Shown: piece after piece, positions 39,178 to 47,762 of the stretch
Layout of the letters: each line of letters starts with the position of its first letter
Position numbering within the stretch: position 1 is the stretch's first letter
Assembly: GCA_963699105.1 (NCBI GenBank)
Contig: CAVOTI010000004.1
Location: 1-64,000 of the forward strand
From: Bog-756 sp963699105
Lineage (GTDB): Bacteria > Actinomycetota > Acidimicrobiia > Acidimicrobiales > RAAP-2
DNA length: 64,000 nt
Direction of reading: 5' to 3'
Notes under the pieces: model-generated
The model's input: the letters and a program-made list of their open reading frames with translations, nothing else
Databases searched by the model: none
Told to the model about the DNA's origin: nothing
Program-made: the position numbers and the translations under genes

Positions 39178-40704
39178 TTAGTAGCTGAGTGGTGAAGCGA
39201 GCGCCCGCCTGGACAGCACGGACAAGATGAGAATTGACGTCCCCGAGGCGGCCAGCAGGGCCACCAGACCCGATACCGGAGTGATGTGGCTGCGGACGCC
39301 GTAGATGGTGGACAGCACAGCCACCAGCACGGCGAAGGCGATCACCCAACACTCGAGCACCAGATCGATCCAGCCCGAAGAGGCCAGCAGCAGGGCCAGG
39401 AAGAACGAGACGCCGATGGCACCCATCGAGGCCAGCAAGAGGGGGACGAACGCGGCGTGCCGGTTGTCTCCGATCACGACGCCGACCGCCGACAGACCGA
39501 TCAGGGAGACCACGTAGAGCCCGACCGACCACAAGAAGGCGGCACGGACCCGGCGGGCGAAGTGGCCGAGGTCCGAGGCGGTGGTGAGGGCGGCGGTGGC
39601 CCGGCTCCGGAACGAGCGCAGCTGCCACTCCATGAGCCCCAGGGTCACCAGCAGGGGCCCGACGGCGATGATCAGGGCGTCGCCCGTCCCGTCGACCTCA
39701 CCGGCAAAATCGATGAAGACCGAGATGAGGAGACCGCACCCCAGGCCATAGCAGAGATACTTGGCGGCACGGATCGACTCGGTCCGCACCACATCGGGCC
39801 ACCGCCATCCACCGCCGAACAGGTGGCGATTGGCGGTGGCCACCACCAGGACCAGCGTGGCCACCACGCACCACCCCGCTGCCCGGTGGGTGATGGTGAA
39901 CGGAAGTGCCTGCAGGGTGAGGAACGACCCGACGGCAGCTGGCACCATGCAGGCGGCCAGCAGCCACTCGGACCTCTGGAACACGAGCATCCCACTGGCG
40001 GCGATGTAAGCCGCCACCGCCACCGCCAGCCCGACGCTCGTCTCGGTCCCACCGAGCGTCCACCGGGCCAGTACCGCGCACCCGAGGCAGGCGACGGCAC
40101 TGACGACGATCGAGGCCACCACCAGCAGAGAGTCGCTTCGACCATCCTTCCGACCCCGGAGGGACCACGCGTACGTCGCCGAGGCCAGACTGGTACCCCA
40201 GGCCACGGTGAGCCCGACCGGCAGCACCCACCAACTCGGATGGAGGGCGAACCCGGCTACGACTATCGGGAGGAACAGCGCCGGGAGGGCGAACAGAGCA
40301 CCCCGGAGCAGGTCCAAAGGCCCCCCCATCGGCTGCGAGGGCGGGGCGGGAGGATCGGGGTCGGCGAAGGGTACCGAGGAGTAGACGGCCTCGGCGGCGG
40401 TGAACACATCCGGGAACCCGAACGAGTCGACTGCCACCCGACTGCTCATCCCGTGGGTCTCCAGGCGGGCGGCCACCTCCAACGAGTCGACGGCGGTCGA
40501 ACACTCGACGACCAGGCGCGGGTCGGCCGACACCCAGGCGGCGATGGGCCCGGAGCGACCGGCACCATCGCCATCCGACAGCAGGAGCGGGTGGAACGCC
40601 GCGCCGGTAGGTGCCTCGGGGACGTGACAGGGAATTCTCTGGTGAAGGGTCTCACCCATCGTGTCGAGACCCTCCCCGTCCGACGGTGGCGTGAGCGTGC
40701 TCAT
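39178..40704 (-). CDS. polytopic membrane protein paired with the PelF-like transferase
   Basis: The 508-residue protein has a soluble N-terminus (1-140) containing IAAWVSADPRLVVECSTAVD and LETHGMSSRVAVDSFGFPDV, followed by 11-12 membrane helices (for example LRGALFALPALFLPIVVAGF and HAAFVPLLLASMGAIGVSFF). The start overlaps the pelF-like stop by four bases, so the two proteins are made together. In Pel systems PelF works with the membrane protein PelG, and in the fungal Gt4C a GT4 domain is fused to membrane helices. Position suggests that this protein plays the same export or synthase-partner role, but sequence likeness to PelG was not recognised. No other domain was identified. Confidence 0.6.
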   Translation of the reverse strand: MSTLTPPSDGEGLDTMGETLHQRIPCHVPEAPTGAAFHPLLLSDGDGAGRSGPIAAWVSADPRLVVECSTAVDSLEVAARLETHGMSSRVAVDSFGFPDVFTAAEAVYSSVPFADPDPPAPPSQPMGGPLDLLRGALFALPALFLPIVVAGFALHPSWWVLPVGLTVAWGTSLASATYAWSLRGRKDGRSDSLLVVASIVVSAVACLGCAVLARWTLGGTETSVGLAVAVAAYIAASGMLVFQRSEWLLAACMVPAAVGSFLTLQALPFTITHRAAGWCVVATLVLVVATANRHLFGGGWRWPDVVRTESIRAAKYLCYGLGCGLLISVFIDFAGEVDGTGDALIIAVGPLLVTLGLMEWQLRSFRSRATAALTTASDLGHFARRVRAAFLWSVGLYVVSLIGLSAVGVVIGDNRHAAFVPLLLASMGAIGVSFFLALLLASSGWIDLVLECWVIAFAVLVAVLSTIYGVRSHITPVSGLVALLAASGTSILILSVLSRRALASPLSY

Positions 40705-42197
40705 GACGCCGCCAGCCCGGAAAGCGAAGTCTCCTCGTGGCGGAGATCGGATTGGTCGTCGGTGGCCGGGGCGGCCGAACTCTGCTCGACCACCCGCTGG
40801 TACATGTCGGCGAATGTGGCCAGGCTCTGTTCGAGGGTGAACCTCGAGAGGACGCGGTCCCGAGCGGCCCGGCCGATGGACTTGCGGAGCTTGGCATCGG
40901 ACAGCAGCATCAGGCACGCCTCGGCCACGGCATCGGGCTGCTGGGGCGGAACGGTGATGCCGGCGTTGCCGCTGGCCTCCCTCACTCCGCCCACGTCGGT
41001 GGCCACGGTGGGCATCCCCGAAGCCATGGCCTCGATCAGGGTGTAGGGGAATCCTTCGGAGATACTCGTCAGCAGCACGATGTGGCCGGAGTGGTAGGCG
41101 TCCACCACCGACTCGACCCGGCCTTCGAAGGTGGCCGAGGCGGCCAGATCGAGCGAGTTCCTGAGGGCCACACACCGGTCGAGGTAGTTCTGGTTCTCTG
41201 CCGAGGCACTGCCGTAGATGCGGAGACGGGCCTCGGGCATGACCGCCCGGACCAGGGCGAAGGAGCGGATGAGCGTCTCGACGTCCTTCAGGGGATCGAT
41301 CCGGCCCAACCAGACCAGGGTCGGGATTTCCGGTTCGGAGGACCGGTCGGCGAAATCGGCCACGTCCACCCCGTTGTAGACCGGGTGGATCCGCTCGGGG
41401 GCGGCTCCGTTGGCCTCCAGCCACTGGCGGTTGTACTCGCTGCCGGGAGCGATGGAACTGGCGATCTGGTAGCCGGCCCAGGTCAGGCGACGGTAGAACT
41501 GGAGCAGGATGGACCGTACCGGGAACGTGAACTGGTGGGACCCGAATGCCAGATAGCGCTCCCGGAGATAGATCCCGTGCTCACTGAGCACGAGGGGGGT
41601 CTCGTGGGTCCAATAGGCCCCCAGCGCCAACAGGACCGAAAGCCCGTTGGCGGTGGCGTGGCACAGATCCGCTTCCGGCGGCCGGGCGAACAGAGGCCGG
41701 AGCTGATGCTCGATGAGCCCGAGGGCGACGCTGGCGTCGTGGATGGTGACCGGCACCGGATCGGTGGCGGAGTTCCTATCGGTGAGTGATGCCTGCTGCA
41801 TGGCCCCGAACAGAATCTCCAGGGCCCGATCGGAGAACAGGGCACCGGTCAATGGGGTGGCGGTCGAGAGCTCGAACAGTCGCCGGAGGGCGTCGAGGAA
41901 CCTGGGCTCACCCTCCGGGTCGACCATTGCCTCCGTCAACTGCCGGAAGGCGGAAAGGAGATCCTCGGAGTTGCGAACCGATCGGGCCGGAGCCGCGGTG
42001 GCGCCCCACAGGGCGATGTGGCGAAGCTCGTCGACGTTGTCGGGGATCTCCCACAACAGCTCGTCGTCGTCTCCGGCGGTGATGGCATGGACACTGAAGC
42101 GATGAGGGGCCAGTCCGCGGATGAGCTGGTCGCACCACACGCTCACCCCTCCCGGATGGTAGGGGTAGGTACCTTCGGCCAGAAGGGCGACGTCCAT
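40701..42197 (-). CDS. pelF: PelF-like GT4 glycosyltransferase
   Basis: PelF is the cytosolic GT4 synthase of the Pel exopolysaccharide and uses UDP-amino sugars. The start MDVALLAEGTYPYHPGGVSV carries the PelF-type N-terminal (DUF3492) block. ELSTATPLTGALFSDRALEI and LVLSEHGIYLRERYLAFG follow. The C-terminal Rossmann half has TLVWLGRIDPLKDVETLIRS and the EX7E donor motif ISEGFPYTLIEAMASGMPTV. The open frame reaches 42314, but 42197 matches the usual start, giving 498 residues. It heads a seven-gene run through the membrane protein, dehydratase, nucleotidyltransferase, epimerase, glmS and spherulin-4 genes, and is divergent from the Agd3-like deacetylase. No pelA, pelB, pelC, pelD or pelE was found in the window. 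Confidence 0.85.
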   Translation of the reverse strand: MDVALLAEGTYPYHPGGVSVWCDQLIRGLAPHRFSVHAITAGDDDELLWEIPDNVDELRHIALWGATAAPARSVRNSEDLLSAFRQLTEAMVDPEGEPRFLDALRRLFELSTATPLTGALFSDRALEILFGAMQQASLTDRNSATDPVPVTIHDASVALGLIEHQLRPLFARPPEADLCHATANGLSVLLALGAYWTHETPLVLSEHGIYLRERYLAFGSHQFTFPVRSILLQFYRRLTWAGYQIASSIAPGSEYNRQWLEANGAAPERIHPVYNGVDVADFADRSSEPEIPTLVWLGRIDPLKDVETLIRSFALVRAVMPEARLRIYGSASAENQNYLDRCVALRNSLDLAASATFEGRVESVVDAYHSGHIVLLTSISEGFPYTLIEAMASGMPTVATDVGGVREASGNAGITVPPQQPDAVAEACLMLLSDAKLRKSIGRAARDRVLSRFTLEQSLATFADMYQRVVEQSSAAPATDDQSDLRHEETSLSGLAAS

Positions 42198-42754
42198 CAC
42201 GCCACCCGGTGGCGGTGGCCACATGAGGCGGGACGCGGCGTGCTGATCTGAGATGTCGGTCGGATCGGTTCCATCGCAGATACGACAGTAGAGAGCCCGA
42301 ACCGATGTGAACACCCCCGACTTTCACCCTCCGGCCCGGCGGTTGCACCCGTCACATCGCCCCGCTACCCGAGTGCCATGTCGACCGACCCTGTCGACAA
42401 CTCCTCTCCACCCTTGGACTAACGACACCCCTCCAACCGGCCCGGTTGGCCGACGGCACCAACGACCAACGAGATTCGACCGTTCCATCCGGGACCACTA
42501 CGCATGGGCACTGGGCGTGAGCCGAGGCCCGTCTCCGCCACCGGAGTGGGACAGTTGCCGCGCCGTGGCGCACCGTCGGGAGACGATCGGCCAGATTGCG
42601 AGGGTCGCCCCGGAGCGGCCCGAGCAAATTCCAGGGTCGATTTGCCCAGTGCAGGGTAGGCAGGCGGCCCCGTCGGCCATACCGTTCGGTTGTCGTCGAA
42701 CGCACCGCGGAGAGCGGCTGCTGCGCGTCCAGGGCGCGAGGGAGATCCAGTTCA
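42198..42754. promoter_or_regulatory. divergent promoter region, pelF / deacetylase copy 1
   Basis: This gap of about 550 bases has no supported gene. It must hold both divergent promoters. At 42630-42637 and 42647-42661 are TCCAGGGT and CAGTGCAGGGTAGGC, which recur in the same order and spacing upstream of deacetylase copy 2 (47653-47660 and 47671-47685). Their conservation outside the duplicated block suggests a regulator-binding site or promoter shared by the two copies. Confidence 0.45.
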
Positions 42755-45700
42755 ATGAACCGTCTGCACCGGTCCGCAATCAAGATGGGGACAGCCTGTG
42801 CGCTGGCCACCATGCTGTGTGTCGCCTCGCTGTCGGTGGCCGACACCTCGGCGGTGGCGGCCACCACCGCCCCCGAGCTCACCCTCAACGTCTTGCTGGT
42901 CGGCACCGGTTCGACCGACCCGACCACCGCCGCCTGGGCCTCGGCCCTGGCCAACGAAGGAGTGGCCTACACCGAGGCCACCGCCACCGGCACCTACGGG
43001 GCCGAGACCGTCACCCTGCCCGCCCTCACCACCGGATCGGTGGGCAACTTCGACGCCGTGGTCATCGCCGACTCCCCGGCCGGGTTCGCCTCGGGCCAGC
43101 TCACCTCCCTCTTCTCCTACGAGTCCACCTACCAGGTGCGCCAGATCGACGGCTACACCGCCCCCTACACCGGCATCGGGGAGAACGACTCGTCCACCAC
43201 CGCCGTGCTGGACGGCACCAACGGGACCCTGACGGCCGCCGGGCTGGCCGGACTGCCGGCCCTGGCCGGGACGGTGCCCTTTTCCACCGGCACCAACGGC
43301 TACCCGGCCACCGCCGAGACCGGGGCCCCCTTCACCTCGTGGATGACCTCGTCCACCGGCTCGGTCCTGGCCGGTGTCTACCAGCACCCGGCGACCGACC
43401 CCCAGGCCGGGGTGTCCGAGCTGGCCCTCAACTTCGACTACAACGCCACCGACCTCCAGTGGGAGCTGCTGGCCCCCGGGCTCATCAACTGGGTGACCAA
43501 CGACACCCACCTGGGCCTCGACCGCAACTACGTGGAGATGGACATCGACGACACCTTCACCCCCGACAACGCCTGGTCGACCACCGTCCACGACAACGAC
43601 TACTCCGACGCCGACTCCCAGCGCATGGATGCCGCCGACGTCATCAGCTCGGCCGACTGGTCCGACCCCACCCAGGAAAAGACCACGGCCGCCCGTCCGG
43701 CCGGGGAGCCCACCACCCCGTTCCGCCTGGACCAGCTGTTCAACTACGGGGGCACCGTCGAGTACCAGAACGGCGAGCTCGACCTGCCCGGCGAACCGGC
43801 GGCCTGCTCCAGTGCCGGGGATGCCGCCGGCACCTGCGGGGCCGACCCCCTGCTGGCCCAGTTCCAGGCCACCGACCCCAACACCGGCAAGTCCTACGCT
43901 GACGACTTCGGCTGGCTCAGCCACACCTATGACACCCCCTACCTCGACGTGGGCTGTGCCACCCAGGACTACATCGAGGCCGAGCTGAACGAGAACACCA
44001 GCGACGTCACCGCCGCCCCGGGGGCCACGGCGGGAACCGGCGGCCTGGGGCTGGCCGAGTCGACCATCAGTGCCGGGGCGGCCGACGTGGCCAACCCCTA
44101 TGGGACCTACAACCCCCAGGTGTTCGTGCCCGGCAACCACTCGGGCTTCGCCGACCTCGACCCGGGCACCCCGGCCACCGTCGACCCGCCCGACCTGGAC
44201 GAGGCCGACGCCTCGACCACCGGGGGGACCCTGGCCGCCGGGACCTACGAGTACGCCGTCACCGACCAGTTCAACGGGGCCGACTCGACCAGCACCGACC
44301 AGTCCCAGGCCTATGTGACCGACGGCCTCCAGGGCGACCTGGCCCCGGTGGTGGTGACCGGGTCGACCGGATCGGTGTCCCTCGTGTGGCAGGCCATCTG
44401 CCACGCCGCCAACTACATCGTCTACCGGGCCCCGGTGACCGGCGGGGTGGCCGGGGCCTGGACCGAGATCGGCACCTATGCCACCCCCGACTCGGCCACC
44501 CTCCCCGACAACAGCTCGGGCGACACCAGCCCGGCCCAGACGGCCACGGTGTGCTCGGGACCGACCTATGACCCCACCTCGTGTGCCGGCGAGCAGGAGC
44601 TGACCTTCACCGACACCGGGGGGACGACGGCCACCCCCCCGGCCGGGGTGACCTATGTCGACACCCCCATGCCGGCCGGGTGGACGCCGCCGGTGGTGGA
44701 GGACGCCAACGAGCTGCCCTGGGAGCAGAACCCCTACTTCAGCGCCGCCCTCACCGCCGCCGGGATCACCACCGTGGGGGCCGATGCCTCCAAGGCCTAC
44801 CCCGACCCGGCCAATGACGCCTTCGGCATCGGCGCCACCTACACCGGGGCCACCTACGCGGCGGGCCAGCCCTTCGTCGACGGCACCTCCCAGGTCGCCC
44901 CCCGGCACCCGATCAACATCTTCTACAACGCCGCCACCAACGCCCAGGAGCTCGACGAGTACAACACCCTCTACGACGCCGACGCCCCTGACTCCCAGTG
45001 CAAGTCGACGTCGACCACCACCTGTTCGACCACCCCGTTCACCTTCGCCGACGTCATCAACCAGGTGGTGTCGGGGATGCTGACCGACATGTTGACCAAC
45101 GACCCCGAGGTCAGCTACGTGCACCAGACCAACACCATGGGGACCCCGCCCTATTCGAGCATCCTGCCCCCGGCTGGCTATGTGCCGGCGGCCACGGCCC
45201 AGCCCGGCACCGACGGTGACGGGACCCTCTACGAGGTCCTCAACCCGCTGATCTCGGAGTACGAGTCCTACTTCAACGCCACCACCCCCTATGAGCAGCT
45301 GACCCTGGGGGGCATCGGCAACGTCCTGGCCGACCAGACCAACTGGAGCGCGGCCCAGACGGCCGGCACCGTCAAGGCCACCGAGCAGAACGGGGTGGTC
45401 ACCGTGACCAACTCGGGCACCTCGGCCGTCAACGTCCCGGTCACCGCCCCCCCCGGCACCACCACCGGCGGGGTGGCCTTTGGCTCCCCCTACGGCGGGG
45501 CCCTGTCCACCTGGACGAGCGTGGCCGCCGGCGGCTCCCTGGTCCTCGACGAGAACCAGTCCCCGGTCATCACCTCGGCAGCCACCGCCACCTCCATCGT
45601 GGGGGCGGCCTTCTCCGACACCGTGACCACCACCGGCGACCCGGCCCCCGCCCTCACCGAGACCGGGGCCCTGCCGGCCGGGCTCACCTTCGTCGACAAC

Positions 45701-45841
45701 ACCAACGGGACGGCCACCATCTCGGGCACCCCGGCGGCCGGATCGGGGGGGAGCTACCCCATCACCATCACCGCCACCAACGCCTCGGGCACCACCACCC
45801 AGGCCTTCACCCTGACCAACGCCCAGGCCCCCACCATCACC
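42733..45841 (+). repeat. 3.1-kb direct repeat, left copy
   Basis: The segment from 22 bases before the deacetylase start to the second He_PIG repeat is identical, at an offset of 5,008 bases, to 47741-50849. Translations in the frames compared agree completely. After it the two genes continue as a mosaic of identical blocks and changed patches. Confidence 0.9.
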
Positions 45842-47431
45842 AGCCCCTCCGCCGTCAGCTTCAGTGACGGAGTAGCCGGGACCTACACGGTGACCACCAC
45901 CGGGTTCCCCGACGCCACCATCGCCGAGACCGGCACCCTGCCGGCCGGGCTGACCTTTGCCGTGCCCAGTCCGGCCACCGGGTCGGCCACCATCTCGGGC
46001 ACCACCACGGCCAAAGCCGGCTCCTACCCGGTGACCATCACCGCCACCAACTCCTCGGGGTCGACTGCCACCTTGGACCTGAGCATCACGGTTGGCGCAT
46101 CCCAGGCACCGGCCATCACCAGCCCGTCGACCGCCTACTTCACCCTCGACCAGTCGGGCGCCATCGCCGTGACCACCACCGGCTCGCCCACCCCGACCAT
46201 CACCGAAGGCGGAGCCATGCCGGCCGGGCTGACCTTCGACAACGAGGGAAACGGCAGTGCGCTGATCTCGGGCACCCCGACGGGAACGGGAACCACCACT
46301 CTGGTCATCACAGCAGCCAACGGAGTGAGTCCGAACGCCACCGAGAATCTGTCGATCATCGTCGGCCAGGTCCCGGCGTTCACCAGTGCCGCATCAGACA
46401 GCGTGGTGGCCGGTCAGGCGTTCAGCTTCGCCGTGACCACCTCGGGGTATCCGGCACCATCGCTCGGGGTGACCGGCACCCTGCCGGCCGGGGTGACCTT
46501 CACCAACAACAACAACGGCACCGGCAGCCTGGCGGGCACGCCCACCGGGACGTCCGTCTCGACGTTCACCATCTCCGCGGTCAACGGCACGGGCACGACA
46601 GCGCAGAGCTTCACGCTCACCGTCCTTGCCGCCGGGGTGGCCCCCGCCTTCACCAGTACCGCCTCGACCACGGCCACCCAGAATGAGGCGTTCACCTTCG
46701 CGGTGACGGCCACCGGGACCCCGACGCCGACCCTCACCGAAACGGGAGCGCTACCGGCCGGGGTGACCTTCGTCAGCAGCGGCAACGGCACCGGCACCCT
46801 GTCGGGTACGCCGACCGGGTCGGGCGTCTCGACCTTCGACCTCGTCGCCGCTAACGGGACGAGCACGACAACGCAGGTCTTCTCCCTCACCACGGCGGCC
46901 GCCGGGGTGGCCCCCGCCTTCACCAGTGCCGCCTCGACCACGGCCACAGTAGGGAAGGCGCTGACCTTTACCGTCACCACGACGGGGACCCCCACGGCGA
47001 CCCTCACCGAAACGGGAGCGCTACCGGCCGGGGTGACCTTCAAGGCCAGCACCACCGGCACGGCCACCATCTCCGGCACACCCACGGCCGGTGGAGCATT
47101 CCCCCTCGTCATCTCGGCCAAGAACACGGTCGCCACCACCACCCAGTCCTTCGTCCTGACGGTGGACCAGGCACCCAAGATCACCAGTTCCGGTTCGGAC
47201 ATGCTCACCGTGGGCAAGGCGGCCACCATTACGGTGACGGCCACCGGCTACCCGACAGCGACGATCACCGAGACGGGGGCACTGCCCAAGGGGCTCACCT
47301 TCAAGGCCAACACCAACGGCACCGCCACCATCTCCGGCACGCCCACCTCGTTTGCTCTCGGGGACATCACCATCCACGCCGTGAACAGCGCCGGCACCGC
47401 CACTCTCACGTTGTTGCTGCTGGTTCTCTGA
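42755..47431 (+). CDS. secreted Agd3-like (CE18-type) polysaccharide deacetylase with He_PIG repeats, copy 1
   Basis: The 1,558-residue protein has a Sec signal peptide (GTACALATMLCVASLSVADTS, cut near 36). Residues 45-940 resemble Agd3, the fungal galactosaminogalactan deacetylase. An N-terminal fold begins TLNVLLVGTGSTDP. A metal-binding-type motif VEMDIDDTF (Asp263, Asp265, Asp266) follows. The NodB-like second motif is GWLSHTYDT, with His390 present but Thr394 where a second His is usual. FVPGNHSGFADL, ELPWEQNPYFSAALTAAGI and PRHPINIFYNAATNAQELDE complete the family pattern, with an FN3-like insert between. From residue 940 seven He_PIG Ig-like repeats of about 88 residues end at the C-terminus with no sortase motif. 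It is divergent from pelF, and GGGAG precedes the ATG. Confidence 0.7.
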   Translation: MNRLHRSAIKMGTACALATMLCVASLSVADTSAVAATTAPELTLNVLLVGTGSTDPTTAAWASALANEGVAYTEATATGTYGAETVTLPALTTGSVGNFDAVVIADSPAGFASGQLTSLFSYESTYQVRQIDGYTAPYTGIGENDSSTTAVLDGTNGTLTAAGLAGLPALAGTVPFSTGTNGYPATAETGAPFTSWMTSSTGSVLAGVYQHPATDPQAGVSELALNFDYNATDLQWELLAPGLINWVTNDTHLGLDRNYVEMDIDDTFTPDNAWSTTVHDNDYSDADSQRMDAADVISSADWSDPTQEKTTAARPAGEPTTPFRLDQLFNYGGTVEYQNGELDLPGEPAACSSAGDAAGTCGADPLLAQFQATDPNTGKSYADDFGWLSHTYDTPYLDVGCATQDYIEAELNENTSDVTAAPGATAGTGGLGLAESTISAGAADVANPYGTYNPQVFVPGNHSGFADLDPGTPATVDPPDLDEADASTTGGTLAAGTYEYAVTDQFNGADSTSTDQSQAYVTDGLQGDLAPVVVTGSTGSVSLVWQAICHAANYIVYRAPVTGGVAGAWTEIGTYATPDSATLPDNSSGDTSPAQTATVCSGPTYDPTSCAGEQELTFTDTGGTTATPPAGVTYVDTPMPAGWTPPVVEDANELPWEQNPYFSAALTAAGITTVGADASKAYPDPANDAFGIGATYTGATYAAGQPFVDGTSQVAPRHPINIFYNAATNAQELDEYNTLYDADAPDSQCKSTSTTTCSTTPFTFADVINQVVSGMLTDMLTNDPEVSYVHQTNTMGTPPYSSILPPAGYVPAATAQPGTDGDGTLYEVLNPLISEYESYFNATTPYEQLTLGGIGNVLADQTNWSAAQTAGTVKATEQNGVVTVTNSGTSAVNVPVTAPPGTTTGGVAFGSPYGGALSTWTSVAAGGSLVLDENQSPVITSAATATSIVGAAFSDTVTTTGDPAPALTETGALPAGLTFVDNTNGTATISGTPAAGSGGSYPITITATNASGTTTQAFTLTNAQAPTITSPSAVSFSDGVAGTYTVTTTGFPDATIAETGTLPAGLTFAVPSPATGSATISGTTTAKAGSYPVTITATNSSGSTATLDLSITVGASQAPAITSPSTAYFTLDQSGAIAVTTTGSPTPTITEGGAMPAGLTFDNEGNGSALISGTPTGTGTTTLVITAANGVSPNATENLSIIVGQVPAFTSAASDSVVAGQAFSFAVTTSGYPAPSLGVTGTLPAGVTFTNNNNGTGSLAGTPTGTSVSTFTISAVNGTGTTAQSFTLTVLAAGVAPAFTSTASTTATQNEAFTFAVTATGTPTPTLTETGALPAGVTFVSSGNGTGTLSGTPTGSGVSTFDLVAANGTSTTTQVFSLTTAAAGVAPAFTSAASTTATVGKALTFTVTTTGTPTATLTETGALPAGVTFKASTTGTATISGTPTAGGAFPLVISAKNTVATTTQSFVLTVDQAPKITSSGSDMLTVGKAATITVTATGYPTATITETGALPKGLTFKANTNGTATISGTPTSFALGDITIHAVNSAGTATLTLLLLVL

Positions 47432-47762
47432 TCGGCCCCTATGTCCGCGCCGACCGCTTTACGCCTCGGCGCCGAGTCGTAGCCGCTCAGGACATCCCCG
47501 TCCGGTCGGCGGGAATGTCCTCCGCCGCCTCCGGCGCCCGGGGCTCCTCCAGCTACGCCTGACGGGCCCCGGTGGCGCAGGGGAGGGGCCCCGGTGATGC
47601 AGGGGAGGGCCGGTCAAACACCCGGGTCCGACCCCCGGTCGGAGGGCGAAAGTCCAGGGTGGAGGGGGGACAGTGCAGGGTAGGCGCGGTCCCGACCACG
47701 GCTTACTGTGCCATAGCGCCCGCACGCACTGGGCAGGGGCGGCGCGAGGGAGATCCAGTTCA
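47432..47762 (+). promoter_or_regulatory. intergenic region between the two deacetylase copies
   Basis: A hairpin (GGACATCCCCG at 47490-47500 against CGGGAATGTCC at 47510-47520, one mismatch) and a palindrome CTCGGCGCCGAG at 47465-47476 may end transcription of copy 1. A G-rich direct repeat (GCAGGGGAGGG at about 47577 and 47601) and a folded-looking stretch to about 47665 precede the shared motifs TCCAGGGT and CAGTGCAGGGTAGGC, 78 bases before the ATG of copy 2. No gene is present. Confidence 0.45.

Noticed and set aside
40705..41424. Upstream extension of the membrane-protein frame
   Set aside because: It lies wholly within the PelF-like gene in another frame; the ATG at 40704 overlaps the pelF stop as a normal coupled start.
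47577..47665. Possible riboswitch in the leader of deacetylase copy 2
   Set aside because: The G-rich fold has no match that I could align to the cyclic-di-GMP or cyclic-di-AMP riboswitch consensus, and it is absent upstream of copy 1.
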